From: Ructibacterium gallinarum
GTDB taxonomy: Bacteria; Bacillota; Clostridia; Monoglobales; Monoglobaceae
Reading direction: 5' to 3'
DNA: 64,000 nucleotides
NCBI RefSeq assembly: GCF_014982785.1
Contig: NZ_JADCKB010000013.1
Location: forward strand, 1-64,000
Shown here piece after piece: positions 1-9,081 of this stretch (positions within the stretch are counted from its first letter, which is position 1; the number at the start of each line of letters is the position of its first letter). A program made the translations under genes and the position numbers. The notes under the pieces are model-generated. The model was not told the origin of the DNA. It worked only from the letters and a program-made list of their open reading frames with translations, and did no database searches.

Positions 1-9
1 GAAAGAATA

Positions 10-52
10 CAAATAAAAACAAAACTGACTCCGCTTGAAAAACGAAGTCAGT
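10..52 (-). terminator. Intrinsic terminator of spoIVA
   Basis: Read on the minus strand, a 10-bp stem (arms 43-52 and 24-33, one G·U pair) is followed by a U-rich run at 23-10. It lies about 110 bp past the spoIVA stop codon and is correctly oriented to end that transcript. Confidence 0.8.
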
Positions 53-160
53 ATATTGCTTAAATCTTTAATTTATCCTACCATCAAGGGCGTTTTTGTA
101 CTGTCCGCACAAATTGGGGCAGTCCAATAGTTCATTTCTATCCGGAGGATGTAAAATAAA

Positions 161-1642
161 TTATAAAATAATACAGATCATACCGCCGCTGCCTTCGTTA
201 ATGATCTTTTGCAGTGTCTCTTGCAGCTTCATTTGGGCATCATCAGGCATACGGTAAAGTTTGTTATGAAGCCCTTCGTTAACAAGTTCATGCAAGGATT
301 TTCCAAAAATATTGGATTCCCATATTTTTTTGGTATCATTTTCAAATTCATTAAGCAAATAATGAACCAATTCTTCCGACTGACGTTCGGTACCTACAAT
401 TGGACTAACCTCTGTTTCAATATCAGCTCGGATCATATGGATGGAAGGAGCGCTTGCTTTTAAGCGAACGCCAAACCGGCTACCTTGTTTTACAATTTCC
501 GGTTCTTCCAGGGTCAATTCTTCAAGCGAAGGAGTCACAATTCCATATCCCTTTTGTTTTACCGCTGTTAAGGCAGGCGCAATTTTATCATATTCTTTTT
601 TCATTTCAGCAAGCTTGCACATGAGTTGTAAGAGGGCTTCTTTGTCATTTATATCAAAACCAGACTGAGTTTTTACTGTTTCATAAAATAGTTTTTCTGG
701 TATCATAATATGAATTTCTGCTGTGCCTTCTCCTGCGTCAATGCGAGCAACATCGGCTCGGTTGACATATTCGCATTCCTGAAGTTTGTCAGGAAGGTGC
801 ATCAGATCTGAAATTTTTATCATGTTTTCTGATGCTTGAAAAACAGCATCACAAAGGCCTGAACGAAGTGGATTGCCGGAAGGAAGCGTTAAAATCCAGC
901 TTGGAATATCAATTCCAACTTCTTTTAATGGAAATTCGTACAGAATTTGCTGCATAACCAGGTCAATATCCTGTTCGCTTGCTTCCATACAATTTAAAGG
1001 AATAACGGTAACGCCAAATTTTTCTTTTATCTCCTGACAGCATTTTTGAGCTTGTGCGGAGTTAGGCTGCGTACTGTTTAATACTACCACAAATGGTTTA
1101 TTTAGTTCCTGCAGTTCTCGAATAACGCGAGATTCGGCGTCTTGGTAGTCGCTTCGATCAATTTCCGTGATACTGCCGTCAGTTGTAACGACAATGCCTA
1201 CGGTGGAATGGTCTGCAATGACCTTTCTTGTACCAATTTCGGCGGCTTCTGCAAAAGGAATGGGCTCATCCGCCCATGGGCTCATGACCATTCTAGGCAT
1301 TTCATCTTCGATATACCCTCTGGCTCCTTCTACAATATAACCTACGCAGTCGATCATACGCATTTTAAAGCTGGTAGAATCTCCCACTGAAATTTCAACC
1401 GCTTCATTTGGAATAAATTTAGGTTCTGTTGTCATAATGGTGCGGCCGCCAGCACTTTGCGGAAGTTCATCCATTGCTCGGGCGCGTTTAAAGTCGTTAT
1501 CCATTCTGGGCAGTACAACCAGGTCCATAAATTTTTTTATGAATGTTGACTTGCCGGTACGAACGGGACCTACAACCCCGATGTAGATATCGCCTTGTGT
1601 TCGATTGGCAATATCTCGATAAATATTATTGTAGCTATCCAT
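161..1642 (-). CDS. spoIVA: Stage IV sporulation protein A (spore coat morphogenetic ATPase)
   Basis: SpoIVA polymerises on the outer forespore membrane in an ATP-dependent way and forms the basement layer on which the coat assembles; it is also needed for cortex formation. The 493-residue product matches the usual length of about 492. A Walker A motif GPVRTGKST lies at residues 25-33, a DCVGY segment near residue 100 fits Walker B, and the conserved hydrophobic end GGMICIIL is present. The ATG at 1642 is chosen because GAGGAGG sits 6 nt upstream; a longer TTG reading would place that ribosome binding site inside the gene. It stands alone, divergent from the TetM-like gene. Family knowledge predicts sigma-E control; I see CACACAAT (1685-1692, minus) resembling a sigma-E -10, but no convincing -35. 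Confidence 0.97.
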   Translation of the reverse strand: MDSYNNIYRDIANRTQGDIYIGVVGPVRTGKSTFIKKFMDLVVLPRMDNDFKRARAMDELPQSAGGRTIMTTEPKFIPNEAVEISVGDSTSFKMRMIDCVGYIVEGARGYIEDEMPRMVMSPWADEPIPFAEAAEIGTRKVIADHSTVGIVVTTDGSITEIDRSDYQDAESRVIRELQELNKPFVVVLNSTQPNSAQAQKCCQEIKEKFGVTVIPLNCMEASEQDIDLVMQQILYEFPLKEVGIDIPSWILTLPSGNPLRSGLCDAVFQASENMIKISDLMHLPDKLQECEYVNRADVARIDAGEGTAEIHIMIPEKLFYETVKTQSGFDINDKEALLQLMCKLAEMKKEYDKIAPALTAVKQKGYGIVTPSLEELTLEEPEIVKQGSRFGVRLKASAPSIHMIRADIETEVSPIVGTERQSEELVHYLLNEFENDTKKIWESNIFGKSLHELVNEGLHNKLYRMPDDAQMKLQETLQKIINEGSGGMICIIL

Positions 1643-1749
1643 ACACATCCTCCTCAAAATTCGTACTTCATTTTATACCAGTATATTGTGTGCTTGTTTC
1701 CTTTATGCCATTTTTAAAAGATTTTTATCCTTTTTACTGTACTTCCTGT

Positions 1750-1778
1750 TTGACAAAAGACAGCCCTATACGTATAAT
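1750..1778 (+). promoter_or_regulatory. Consensus sigma-A promoter for the TetM-like gene
   Basis: TTGACA (1750-1755), a 17-bp spacer and TATAAT (1773-1778) form a perfect consensus, about 32 bp before the start codon at 1817. Confidence 0.9.
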
Positions 1779-1816
1779 ATTATTATAAATTTGGATAAGG
1801 TATAGAGGAAGAATAT

Positions 1817-3784
1817 ATGAATAAAATCATTGGTATTACAGCGCATGTTGATGCGGGAAAAACCACTTTGTCGGAGCGGCTGTTATTTCTAAACGGAGCA
1901 CTCCGCAAGGCAGGAAGAGTGGATCATGGTGATACGCTGCTTGATAGTCATTACATTGAAAAAGAACGCGGCATTACTATTTTTTCGGATCAGGCTTTAT
2001 TTTCTTATGGCGGTGATACTTATACCTTGCTGGATACACCAGGACATACAGATTTTGCTGCCGAGACAGAACGGTGCCTTAAGGTTTTGGATTTTGCGAT
2101 TTTGGTGATCAGCGGCGTAGAGGGAATTCAGGGACATACTTTGGCTTTGTGGAACGTATTGCGTCAATTCCATATTCCAACAGCGATTTTTGTGAATAAA
2201 ATGGATCGTGAAGGGGCGGATGTGGAAAAAGTTTTTGAGGATATAAAAAACAGATTGAGTAAAAATGCATTTAAAATGTGTGAAAATGCAGCTGTATGGA
2301 CAGCGCCTACGGCAGAATTTCTGGCAGAACGAGACGAAATATTGCTGGAAAAATATTTGATTGGTTCTGCTGAAGAGGAAGAGTATTTGAGTGCGGCACA
2401 GAAATTGTTTTGTGCAGGAGAAATTTTCCCCGTGTTTTATGGCTCGGCCTTGAATGGGGCTGGGGTAGAAAGTTTTTTGGGGGCATTTCATTTATTGGCA
2501 CAGCCCTCCGTAATAGAAAACAAGGACGATGATTTTTCCGCGTTTGTATATAAAATACGAAATGACGGGAAAAATCGCCTTGCTTTTTTGAAAATATTGT
2601 CCGGTACACTGCAGGTGAAAGATAAAATTCTTTCACGGAATCGAGATGAAAAAGTGCATGAGATGTATCGTTTTCGGGGAAATAAAGCGGTAAGCATTTC
2701 ACGGTCTGAAGCAGGAGAACTATGTGCTGTTACGGGTTTGAGCGTTAAATGCGGACAATATATAGGTAAAAATTCAGGAGAAGAAAATTGGCATTTTCGT
2801 CCGGTTCTGTTTTCTCGTGTGCGGTGCAGTGCAGCGGTTCCCGTTCAAACACTGCTCTCCTATTTGAAAATCTTGGAAGATGAAGAACCAATGCTTTCGG
2901 TGGAATATGATGCTACCCTCAATCAGTTGAGGGTTTGCTTGATGGGAACAGTGCAGATGGAAATTTTAAAAGAGTTAATGGAAACTCGTTTTGGAATGAA
3001 AATTGAATTCGAAGCGCCGGAAGTACTTTATTATGAAACCATTACAGAGCCTGTGATTGGTTCCGGACATTTTGAGCCTCTTCGGCACTATGCCGAAGTG
3101 CGATTACTGCTCGAACCCGCCCCGGCAGGAAGCGGGATTGTTTTTGAAAGCCGGTGCTCTGTGGATGTTTTGGATGTTTCTTATCAAAATTTGATTCGCA
3201 CACATATCTATGAAAAAGTCCATAAAGGTGTTTTGACTGGAATGCCTTTAACAGACGTAAAGGTAGTGCTTTTGACGGGTCGGGCGCATTTGAAGCATAC
3301 TGAAGGAGGAGATTTCCGCGAGGCGGTATATAGGGCAATTCGCCAAGGCCTTTTCAAAGCAAAATGCAGAGTTTTAGAACCTATATATCAATTTCGTATT
3401 GCCTGTCCATCAGAGTGCATTGGAAGAATCATGTCGGACATTCAAAAATATTGTGGTGATTTTCAGTCTCCGGAGATAGCAGGGGAGGAAGCTGTTATCA
3501 CTGGAACGGCACCCGCTTCTGAATTTATGCAGTACAGCACGGAATTGGCAGAAATTACAAAGGGAAGAGGACATCTGTCTATGGAATTCGGCGGATATGT
3601 TCCATGTCATAATTCTGAAGAGGTTATAGAACGATTCCATTATGAACGGGAAAGAGATGTAGAGAATACGCCGGATTCTGTTTTCTGTTCTCATGGAGCC
3701 GGATACACGGTGAAATGGAATGAAGCGGATGCCGCAATGCATTGTCCGCTTCCTCGAATGCAAGAAGTCAATCAGAAAACGTAA
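1817..3784 (+). CDS. TetM/TetO-like translational GTPase (EF-G paralogue)
   Basis: The 655-residue protein has the layout of ribosomal protection proteins, which resemble EF-G and dislodge tetracycline from the ribosome. TetM itself is about 640 residues. GTPase motifs are clear: G1 AHVDAGKT (9-16), G2 region around RGITI (51-55), G3 DTPGHTDF (73-80) and G4 NKMD (127-130), followed by EF-G-like domains. AGGAAG precedes the ATG. A perfect sigma-A promoter drives it, and no mobile-element genes flank it. Chromosomal members of this family are common in Clostridia and many have no proven role in tetracycline resistance, so I call the family and not the resistance. Intrinsic resistance or a ribosome-rescue function are both possible. 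Confidence 0.88.
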   Translation: MNKIIGITAHVDAGKTTLSERLLFLNGALRKAGRVDHGDTLLDSHYIEKERGITIFSDQALFSYGGDTYTLLDTPGHTDFAAETERCLKVLDFAILVISGVEGIQGHTLALWNVLRQFHIPTAIFVNKMDREGADVEKVFEDIKNRLSKNAFKMCENAAVWTAPTAEFLAERDEILLEKYLIGSAEEEEYLSAAQKLFCAGEIFPVFYGSALNGAGVESFLGAFHLLAQPSVIENKDDDFSAFVYKIRNDGKNRLAFLKILSGTLQVKDKILSRNRDEKVHEMYRFRGNKAVSISRSEAGELCAVTGLSVKCGQYIGKNSGEENWHFRPVLFSRVRCSAAVPVQTLLSYLKILEDEEPMLSVEYDATLNQLRVCLMGTVQMEILKELMETRFGMKIEFEAPEVLYYETITEPVIGSGHFEPLRHYAEVRLLLEPAPAGSGIVFESRCSVDVLDVSYQNLIRTHIYEKVHKGVLTGMPLTDVKVVLLTGRAHLKHTEGGDFREAVYRAIRQGLFKAKCRVLEPIYQFRIACPSECIGRIMSDIQKYCGDFQSPEIAGEEAVITGTAPASEFMQYSTELAEITKGRGHLSMEFGGYVPCHNSEEVIERFHYERERDVENTPDSVFCSHGAGYTVKWNEADAAMHCPLPRMQEVNQKT

Positions 3785-3808
3785 AATATTTTGCTTAAGA
3801 ATTCATTA

Positions 3809-3847
3809 AAAATTCCCCATCCATATCAATAAAGGATGGGGAATTTT
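3809..3847. terminator. Bidirectional terminator between convergent genes
   Basis: A perfect 14-bp inverted repeat (arms 3809-3822 and 3834-3847) has A4 at one end and T4 at the other, so it can serve both the TetM-like gene (plus) and the ABC exporter operon (minus). Confidence 0.85.
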
Positions 3848-3885
3848 CAGCCCAGGGTTTTCCAGGTTTTGAGAATGGGCATATT

Positions 3886-5667
3886 TTAGTTTGCAAGGGA
3901 GGTTTGGGTTTTATATAGCTTTGCATATTCTCCATCCAGTGCCAGAAGTTCTTCATGAGAACCTTTTTCTATAATTCCCTTGTTGCCAATGACCAAAATA
4001 ACATCTGCAGATTTAATGGTGGAAAGGCGGTGGGCAATCACAAAAGAGGTGCGGTTTTTTAAAATTGCGGCAATACCCTCCATGATTTTGATTTCTGTTT
4101 CGGTGTCAATGCTGGAGGTGGCTTCATCCAGAACCAGAACTCTGGGGTTTTTCAGCATGGCGCGTGCCAAAGAAATCAGCTGGCGCTGGCCGGCGGAAAG
4201 CATGCTTCCGCGTTCGCTGACAGCGGTTTGATATCCGTTTGGAAGCTCTGAAATAAAGTCATGGGCATTGACTGCTTTGGCCGCGGCAATGACTTCTTCG
4301 TCTGTGGCCTCCAGTCGCCCGTATCGAATATTTTCCATAATCGTTCCGCTAAACACAAAACTGTCCTGTAACATAAAGCCAAGCTGTTCCCGAAGGGATT
4401 TGATGGTAACACTTTTGATATCAATACCGTCAATGGTGATTCTTCCGCTTTGGATGTCATAATATCTTCCCAGTAAATTGGCAACCGTAGATTTTCCGGC
4501 TCCTGTCTGTCCCACTAGAGCCACCATCGTTCCAGCAGGATAGGAAAAGGAAAGATTTTCTAAAATATTTTCGCCTTCCTCATATCCAAAAGTGACGTGC
4601 TCAAAGGCAACATCACCTTTTACGTCCGGCATCACAGTGGCGTTGGGCGCATCCTTGATTACAGTGTCTTCCTCGATTACCTCAAAGATGCGTTCCAGAT
4701 ATGCCATATTGGTCATAATTTGATTGTAAATGTTACTCATGTTGTTAATTGGTGTCCAGAAACGCCAGATATAGCTTATAATTGCGATAATGACACCGAC
4801 ACTAAGTTCTTCGCGGGCGATGGCGGCTGCACCAATAAAATAAATCACAATGACACTCAGCTCTGAAATGATGGTTGAGGTAGGCCAGATAGAAAATTCA
4901 ATCAGTTTTGCACGCATCCATGCCCGTAGTGTATCGCTGGACAAGCGGGAAAAAATACGGCTGTTGGAACGCTCTTTAACAAATGCCTGTGTGATACGAA
5001 CTCCGTTAATGCTTTCGTGAAGATATGCGTTTAAATTGGAATTTTTGTCGCTGTATGCCTGCCATGCCCGGCGGTGAATGGCTTTCAGTTTAATAATAAA
5101 GAATACCAAAAGTGGAAAGCCAATCAGCGAAATTAAGGTCAGTTTTACATTGATGGCAAACATGAATCCGAGAATAACAAACAAAGATACCATTTCCATC
5201 AGTGCATTGACCAGACCGTTGGAAAACATGTCGGCCAAAGAATTGATATAGTTGACAACCCGAACTAGAATTTTGCCGTGAGGACGGGTGTCAAAATATG
5301 TGACCGGAAGTTCCTGCAGATGTCCGAACATATCACAGCGCAAGTCATGAATAATGCTGTGACCCACATAATTCATCAATTTTGACCGTGCGCTTTGTGC
5401 CCAGATGGAAAAAATAAAAATGACAAAACAAAGGATCCCGATGAAAATAAGCCCTTTTACATCTTTGTTTGGAATTTTCTGATCCAGTGCGATCTGAAAT
5501 AGATACGGTGTTGACATAGATGTAACTGTAGCAAGTAACATGATTCCAATGGTTAGGATAAATTCCTTTTTATATGGTTTAATATAGCTGACCGCACGAT
5601 GAAGTTGCTCCTTGCTCATGTGGATTTTCAGGTCTTCATCGCTGTCGTATGTATTTACTTTTGCCAT
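3886..5667 (-). CDS. ABC exporter half-transporter, subunit with the intact catalytic residues (YheH/BmrD-like)
   Basis: This 593-residue half-transporter has an N-terminal membrane domain (about six hydrophobic segments, residues 36-310) fused to an ATPase domain. Walker A GQTGAGKST is at 386-394, the signature is LSAGQ (490-494; consensus LSGGQ), Walker B ends in D514-E515 with the catalytic glutamate, and the switch histidine is H546. The gene is second in an operon and its start overlaps the upstream gene by 13 bp. The upstream partner carries the opposite defects, so together they form a heterodimeric exporter of the BmrCD/TM287-288 type. The substrate (drug, lipid or peptide) cannot be told from sequence. 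Confidence 0.93.
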   Translation of the reverse strand: MAKVNTYDSDEDLKIHMSKEQLHRAVSYIKPYKKEFILTIGIMLLATVTSMSTPYLFQIALDQKIPNKDVKGLIFIGILCFVIFIFSIWAQSARSKLMNYVGHSIIHDLRCDMFGHLQELPVTYFDTRPHGKILVRVVNYINSLADMFSNGLVNALMEMVSLFVILGFMFAINVKLTLISLIGFPLLVFFIIKLKAIHRRAWQAYSDKNSNLNAYLHESINGVRITQAFVKERSNSRIFSRLSSDTLRAWMRAKLIEFSIWPTSTIISELSVIVIYFIGAAAIAREELSVGVIIAIISYIWRFWTPINNMSNIYNQIMTNMAYLERIFEVIEEDTVIKDAPNATVMPDVKGDVAFEHVTFGYEEGENILENLSFSYPAGTMVALVGQTGAGKSTVANLLGRYYDIQSGRITIDGIDIKSVTIKSLREQLGFMLQDSFVFSGTIMENIRYGRLEATDEEVIAAAKAVNAHDFISELPNGYQTAVSERGSMLSAGQRQLISLARAMLKNPRVLVLDEATSSIDTETEIKIMEGIAAILKNRTSFVIAHRLSTIKSADVILVIGNKGIIEKGSHEELLALDGEYAKLYKTQTSLAN

Positions 5668-7421
5668 GCAGGTTCACCGCCTTTCTGTGCGTCTGCAAGT
5701 TCACTGAATTGATGTCGGAAGACTCGGGAATAGTATCCGCCAGCGTTTACCAGATCTTGATGCTTTCCTCGCTCGGTTATATCTCCATTCTCCAAAACCA
5801 GAATCTGGTCACAATCTTTTACAGAGGAAATCCTCTGGGAAATAATAAATACTGTCTTGTTTCCAAACAGTTCAGAAAGGTTCCACTGAATATCTCGTTC
5901 GGTTTCTGCATCCAATGCTGAAGTTGTATCGTCCAGTACCAGAATAGAAGGATTGTGAAGTAAAGCCCGTGCAAGCGTTAGCCGTTGTTTCTGTCCGCCG
6001 GACAAACCGACGCCGCGTTCGCCTACAATGGTGTCATAGCCTTCTGGCAGTTCCATAATAAAATCATGTGCTTTCGCTGCTTTCGCGGCTTTAATGATAT
6101 CTTTATCCGTCGCCCAGCTAGTACCAAAGGCGATGTTTTCACGAATTGTGTTGGAAAATAGAAAAACATCCTGCTGTGCCACAGCGATACTGCCTCTTAA
6201 AGTATCCAAATCAATGTTTTTGATGTCTTCGCCGTCAATGAGGATAACCCCGTGATCTACATCATAAAACCGGCTGATCAAATTAATGATGGTGGATTTT
6301 CCGGAGCCGGCGGATCCAATCAATCCGATGGTTTCCCCGGCTTTGACATGGAAGGTCGCATCGTGCAGTGCGTGTTCTGCTCCGTCATAGCCGAAGCTGA
6401 CACTAATGAAATCAATGTTTCCATCAATGCGTTTTTTGATTGGTGCGGCTTTGACTGGTTTAATTTCAGTATCGGTGTTTAAGAGATCAATGAGTTTGTC
6501 AGTTGAGGCCAGACAGTTTGCCACATCGTTAGCAAGAAATCCGTATTGCGTTAAAGGTCCGGTTATCATCCAGACCATGCCGTTAAACATGACAAGATCG
6601 CCCATAGACATTTTGCCTGTCATAACCAGAATGCCGCCGACTACAATATTATAAATGGTAAAAAGCATTTGAATGTTTGAAAGAAATGGCATGTAACGGC
6701 GCCAAATACGGTTTACGTTAAATTGTTCCAGTTTAAAGTTTTCACTTGCGATGCGCATTTTTTCCCGTTCCAGATCTTCCCGGACAAAAGCCCGGACGAC
6801 TCGGTTTGCTTCAATGTTTTCCTGGGCAACTGTATTCAGCACAGCACGGAGTTCCCGAACTTTTCGGTATCTGGGTTTCACACTAAAAGCCAGTTTGACT
6901 GCCATGTATATTGCCAGTGGCATAACGATGGCGGCCATGACAAGAAAACTGACATCTGCCGCCGTCATCATAAAGCAAAGGGCGCCCAGAAAAAATACGG
7001 ATTGCTCAATAAGTGTATAAAATACATGAGAGAAAAAATGCCGGATAAAATCTACATCGGCGGTCATACGTGTCATAAGATCTCCGGTCCTGGTTTTGTC
7101 AAAAAAACTGAATTCCATGGAAAGCAGTTTTTTAAACCCTTGATTCCGGACATCAAGCATGATTTTCTGACCGGTACGTTCAATGACATAATGGACATAA
7201 TACCAAATGCTTACCCTTGCCAGTGTCAGACAAAAAAGAGCAATTAAAATGGGTATTAACAAATTATTTCGGCCTGCGACAATGACATCATCGACAATGA
7301 CCTTGACCAGGTAGTTGTTGGTGAGCGGAATCAGTGAAATCACTACTCCTAAGGCAATAGCAGTGTAGTAGCGAACGCGCTGCCCTTTCAAAAGACCAAA
7401 TAGAAATTTTACTGTTTTCAT
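5655..7421 (-). CDS. ABC exporter half-transporter, subunit with the degenerate ATP site (YheI/BmrC-like)
   Basis: This 588-residue half-transporter is the first gene of the exporter operon. Walker A GSAGSGKST is at 369-377 and the signature LSGGQ (473-477) is canonical. The catalytic glutamate after Walker B is replaced by aspartate (D497-D498), and the switch histidine is replaced by glutamine (Q529). Such changes mark the non-hydrolysing site of heterodimeric exporters. The ATG at 7421 is chosen because AGGAGGG lies upstream of it; the alternative GTG at 7439 would put that site inside the coding region. It diverges from folC across about 240 bp holding promoters and a repeated motif. Confidence 0.93.
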   Translation of the reverse strand: MKTVKFLFGLLKGQRVRYYTAIALGVVISLIPLTNNYLVKVIVDDVIVAGRNNLLIPILIALFCLTLARVSIWYYVHYVIERTGQKIMLDVRNQGFKKLLSMEFSFFDKTRTGDLMTRMTADVDFIRHFFSHVFYTLIEQSVFFLGALCFMMTAADVSFLVMAAIVMPLAIYMAVKLAFSVKPRYRKVRELRAVLNTVAQENIEANRVVRAFVREDLEREKMRIASENFKLEQFNVNRIWRRYMPFLSNIQMLFTIYNIVVGGILVMTGKMSMGDLVMFNGMVWMITGPLTQYGFLANDVANCLASTDKLIDLLNTDTEIKPVKAAPIKKRIDGNIDFISVSFGYDGAEHALHDATFHVKAGETIGLIGSAGSGKSTIINLISRFYDVDHGVILIDGEDIKNIDLDTLRGSIAVAQQDVFLFSNTIRENIAFGTSWATDKDIIKAAKAAKAHDFIMELPEGYDTIVGERGVGLSGGQKQRLTLARALLHNPSILVLDDTTSALDAETERDIQWNLSELFGNKTVFIISQRISSVKDCDQILVLENGDITERGKHQDLVNAGGYYSRVFRHQFSELADAQKGGEPAWQK

Positions 7422-7465
7422 ACCTACTTCCCTCCTCACGTAGTTATGTTACAGTTCTTCTATAG

Positions 7466-7493
7466 ATTGTAATCACTTTGTTTTGAAAATCAA
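7466..7493 (-). promoter_or_regulatory. Putative sigma-A promoter of the ABC exporter operon
   Basis: On the minus strand, TTGATT (7493-7488), a 16-bp spacer and TACAAT (7471-7466) lie about 45 bp before the start at 7421. Confidence 0.55.
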
Positions 7494-7520
7494 TATTGAA
7501 TAATTGATAATTTATATAAA

Positions 7521-7561
7521 AATTTTAACATTGCACAAAACTCATATTGGAATTTTAACAT
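7521..7561. repeat. Two direct copies of AATTTTAACAT, 30 bp apart
   Basis: Identical 11-mers occur at 7521-7531 and 7551-7561, with a partial TGTAACAT at 7565-7572. They lie between the divergent exporter and folC promoters and could be a regulator binding site, or may be chance in AT-rich DNA. Confidence 0.45.
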
Positions 7562-7598
7562 GATTGTAACATTCCGGTTGTTGCCGAAAGGAAGTTAG

Positions 7599-7626
7599 TT
7601 GCTTTTTGAAAAATTTGTGCTATACT
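7599..7626 (+). promoter_or_regulatory. Putative extended -10 promoter of folC
   Basis: TTGCTT (7599-7604), a 16-bp spacer and TATACT (7621-7626) preceded by TGC, about 33 bp upstream of the folC start. Confidence 0.6.
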
Positions 7627-7659
7627 AATAAGGAAATCAGAGAAAACCGAGGGAATGAT

Positions 7660-8901
7660 ATGGATTATAAAGAAACCATTGCTTATATTCACGCTATGCC
7701 AAAATTTAGCCGGAAATTGGGCAATACGATGTTGCGCCGCCTTCTAGAATGTTTGGGAAACCCACAGGATGAACTGCGCTTTATTCATATTGCAGGAACC
7801 AATGGCAAAGGTTCCGTTGCTGCTATGCTGGCAAAAATTTTATCCTGTGCTGGATTTAAAACTGGATTATTTACTTCACCTTATATTGAACGATTTAATG
7901 AAAGAATTCGTATTGGAGATCAGCAGATTTCTGACACAGAACTGTCCGAGATTGTAACTGGCATTCGAAATGTGATCGAGAAAGAAAAAACAGAAGTTTC
8001 AGAATTTGCTTTGGATACAGCGGTGGCATTTTGTTATTTTGCAAAAGAGAAATGTGATTTGGTTGTGCTGGAAACCGGTCTTGGAGGGCGTTTAGATGCC
8101 ACCAATGTGATTTCCAAAAATCTGGTGACTGTACTGACTGCGATAGGGCTTGATCATACGCAGTATCTTGGGGATACAATTGAAAAAATTACAGCGGAAA
8201 AATGTGGTATTTTTAAGCCTGGATGCCCGGTAGTTTCTTCTCCGGGACAAGAGGTAGAGGTATGCCGCGTTATTAGACAATATGCGGATGAAAAAAATGT
8301 CCCGCTTTTTTTTGCAGCAATGCCGGAATGGGAAGATGAAAAGGTGCTTTACGGCGGCCATATATATCAATTAGGCCTGGAGGGAACTTTTCAGGCAGAA
8401 AATGCTGCGGTGGTTATAGAAGCCGTACAACAGCTTCGTAAGCAAGGGTTTATTATATCGGAAGAGGCACTTCGGCGAGGACTTGCAGAGACAAAGCATG
8501 TCGCAAGATTTGAAAGATTTGGGGGAAATATTATATTGGATGGGGGACACAATCCGCAGGCGGCTGAAAAGTTATGTGAATCCTTGCGGCAGCTTAAGAA
8601 ACCGGTGTATTTTTGTACAGCAATGATGGAGGATAAGGATTATATACACTGCGCAGAAATTTTTGCCGAAATTGCCGCTGGAGCGATCACCACGCAAATT
8701 GATATGCCGCGATGCTGTCATGCCCAAAATCTGGCTTTTGCTTTTGAAAAATACGGGGTACGGGCTATTCCTGTCACTGATCCTGAAAAAGCTGTTTTAA
8801 AAGCCCTAAAAATGGCCGAAAAAAATGGAATTGTATGTATATGTGGTTCACTGTATTTGGCTGGAAATTTGCGGCCATTCCTGAAAAAAATGTTTACATA
8901 A
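7660..8901 (+). CDS. folC: Folylpolyglutamate synthase / dihydrofolate synthase
   Basis: FolC joins glutamate to dihydropteroate and adds further glutamates to folates using ATP, in the cytoplasm. The 413-residue protein belongs to the Mur ligase superfamily. The P-loop GTNGKGS is at residues 46-52, the segment ETGLGGRLDATN is the conserved second folate/ATP motif, and DGGHNPQA begins the C-terminal domain. The ATG at 7660 is preferred because GAGGG precedes it and because the family begins near this point; the longer reading starts inside the promoter region. It is monocistronic, with a promoter upstream and a strong terminator downstream. Confidence 0.95.
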   Translation: MDYKETIAYIHAMPKFSRKLGNTMLRRLLECLGNPQDELRFIHIAGTNGKGSVAAMLAKILSCAGFKTGLFTSPYIERFNERIRIGDQQISDTELSEIVTGIRNVIEKEKTEVSEFALDTAVAFCYFAKEKCDLVVLETGLGGRLDATNVISKNLVTVLTAIGLDHTQYLGDTIEKITAEKCGIFKPGCPVVSSPGQEVEVCRVIRQYADEKNVPLFFAAMPEWEDEKVLYGGHIYQLGLEGTFQAENAAVVIEAVQQLRKQGFIISEEALRRGLAETKHVARFERFGGNIILDGGHNPQAAEKLCESLRQLKKPVYFCTAMMEDKDYIHCAEIFAEIAAGAITTQIDMPRCCHAQNLAFAFEKYGVRAIPVTDPEKAVLKALKMAEKNGIVCICGSLYLAGNLRPFLKKMFT

Positions 8902-8908
8902 AATGAAG

Positions 8909-8949
8909 AAAACCTGTCTGTTTGCTGCTTAAATACAGACAGGTTTTTT
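8909..8949 (+). terminator. Intrinsic terminator of folC
   Basis: A 13-bp perfect stem (8909-8921 with 8935-8947) runs into T6, directly after the folC stop codon. Confidence 0.92.
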
Positions 8950-9081
8950 ATGTAAAAATTTATGGTAAGAAAGGAAAAAAGAAACTTACTGCCCAATAAA
9001 GCAGAAGAATGGAATATCTGAGAAGAAAAGTTGCAAACTAATTTATGTAGAAAAATGAATTTAAGATGAAGGAGAAAAACA

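Noticed and set aside
1685-1708. Sigma-E promoter for spoIVA
   Set aside because: CACACAAT resembles the -10, but the nearest -35-like GCATAAA is only 9 bp away; spacing is wrong.
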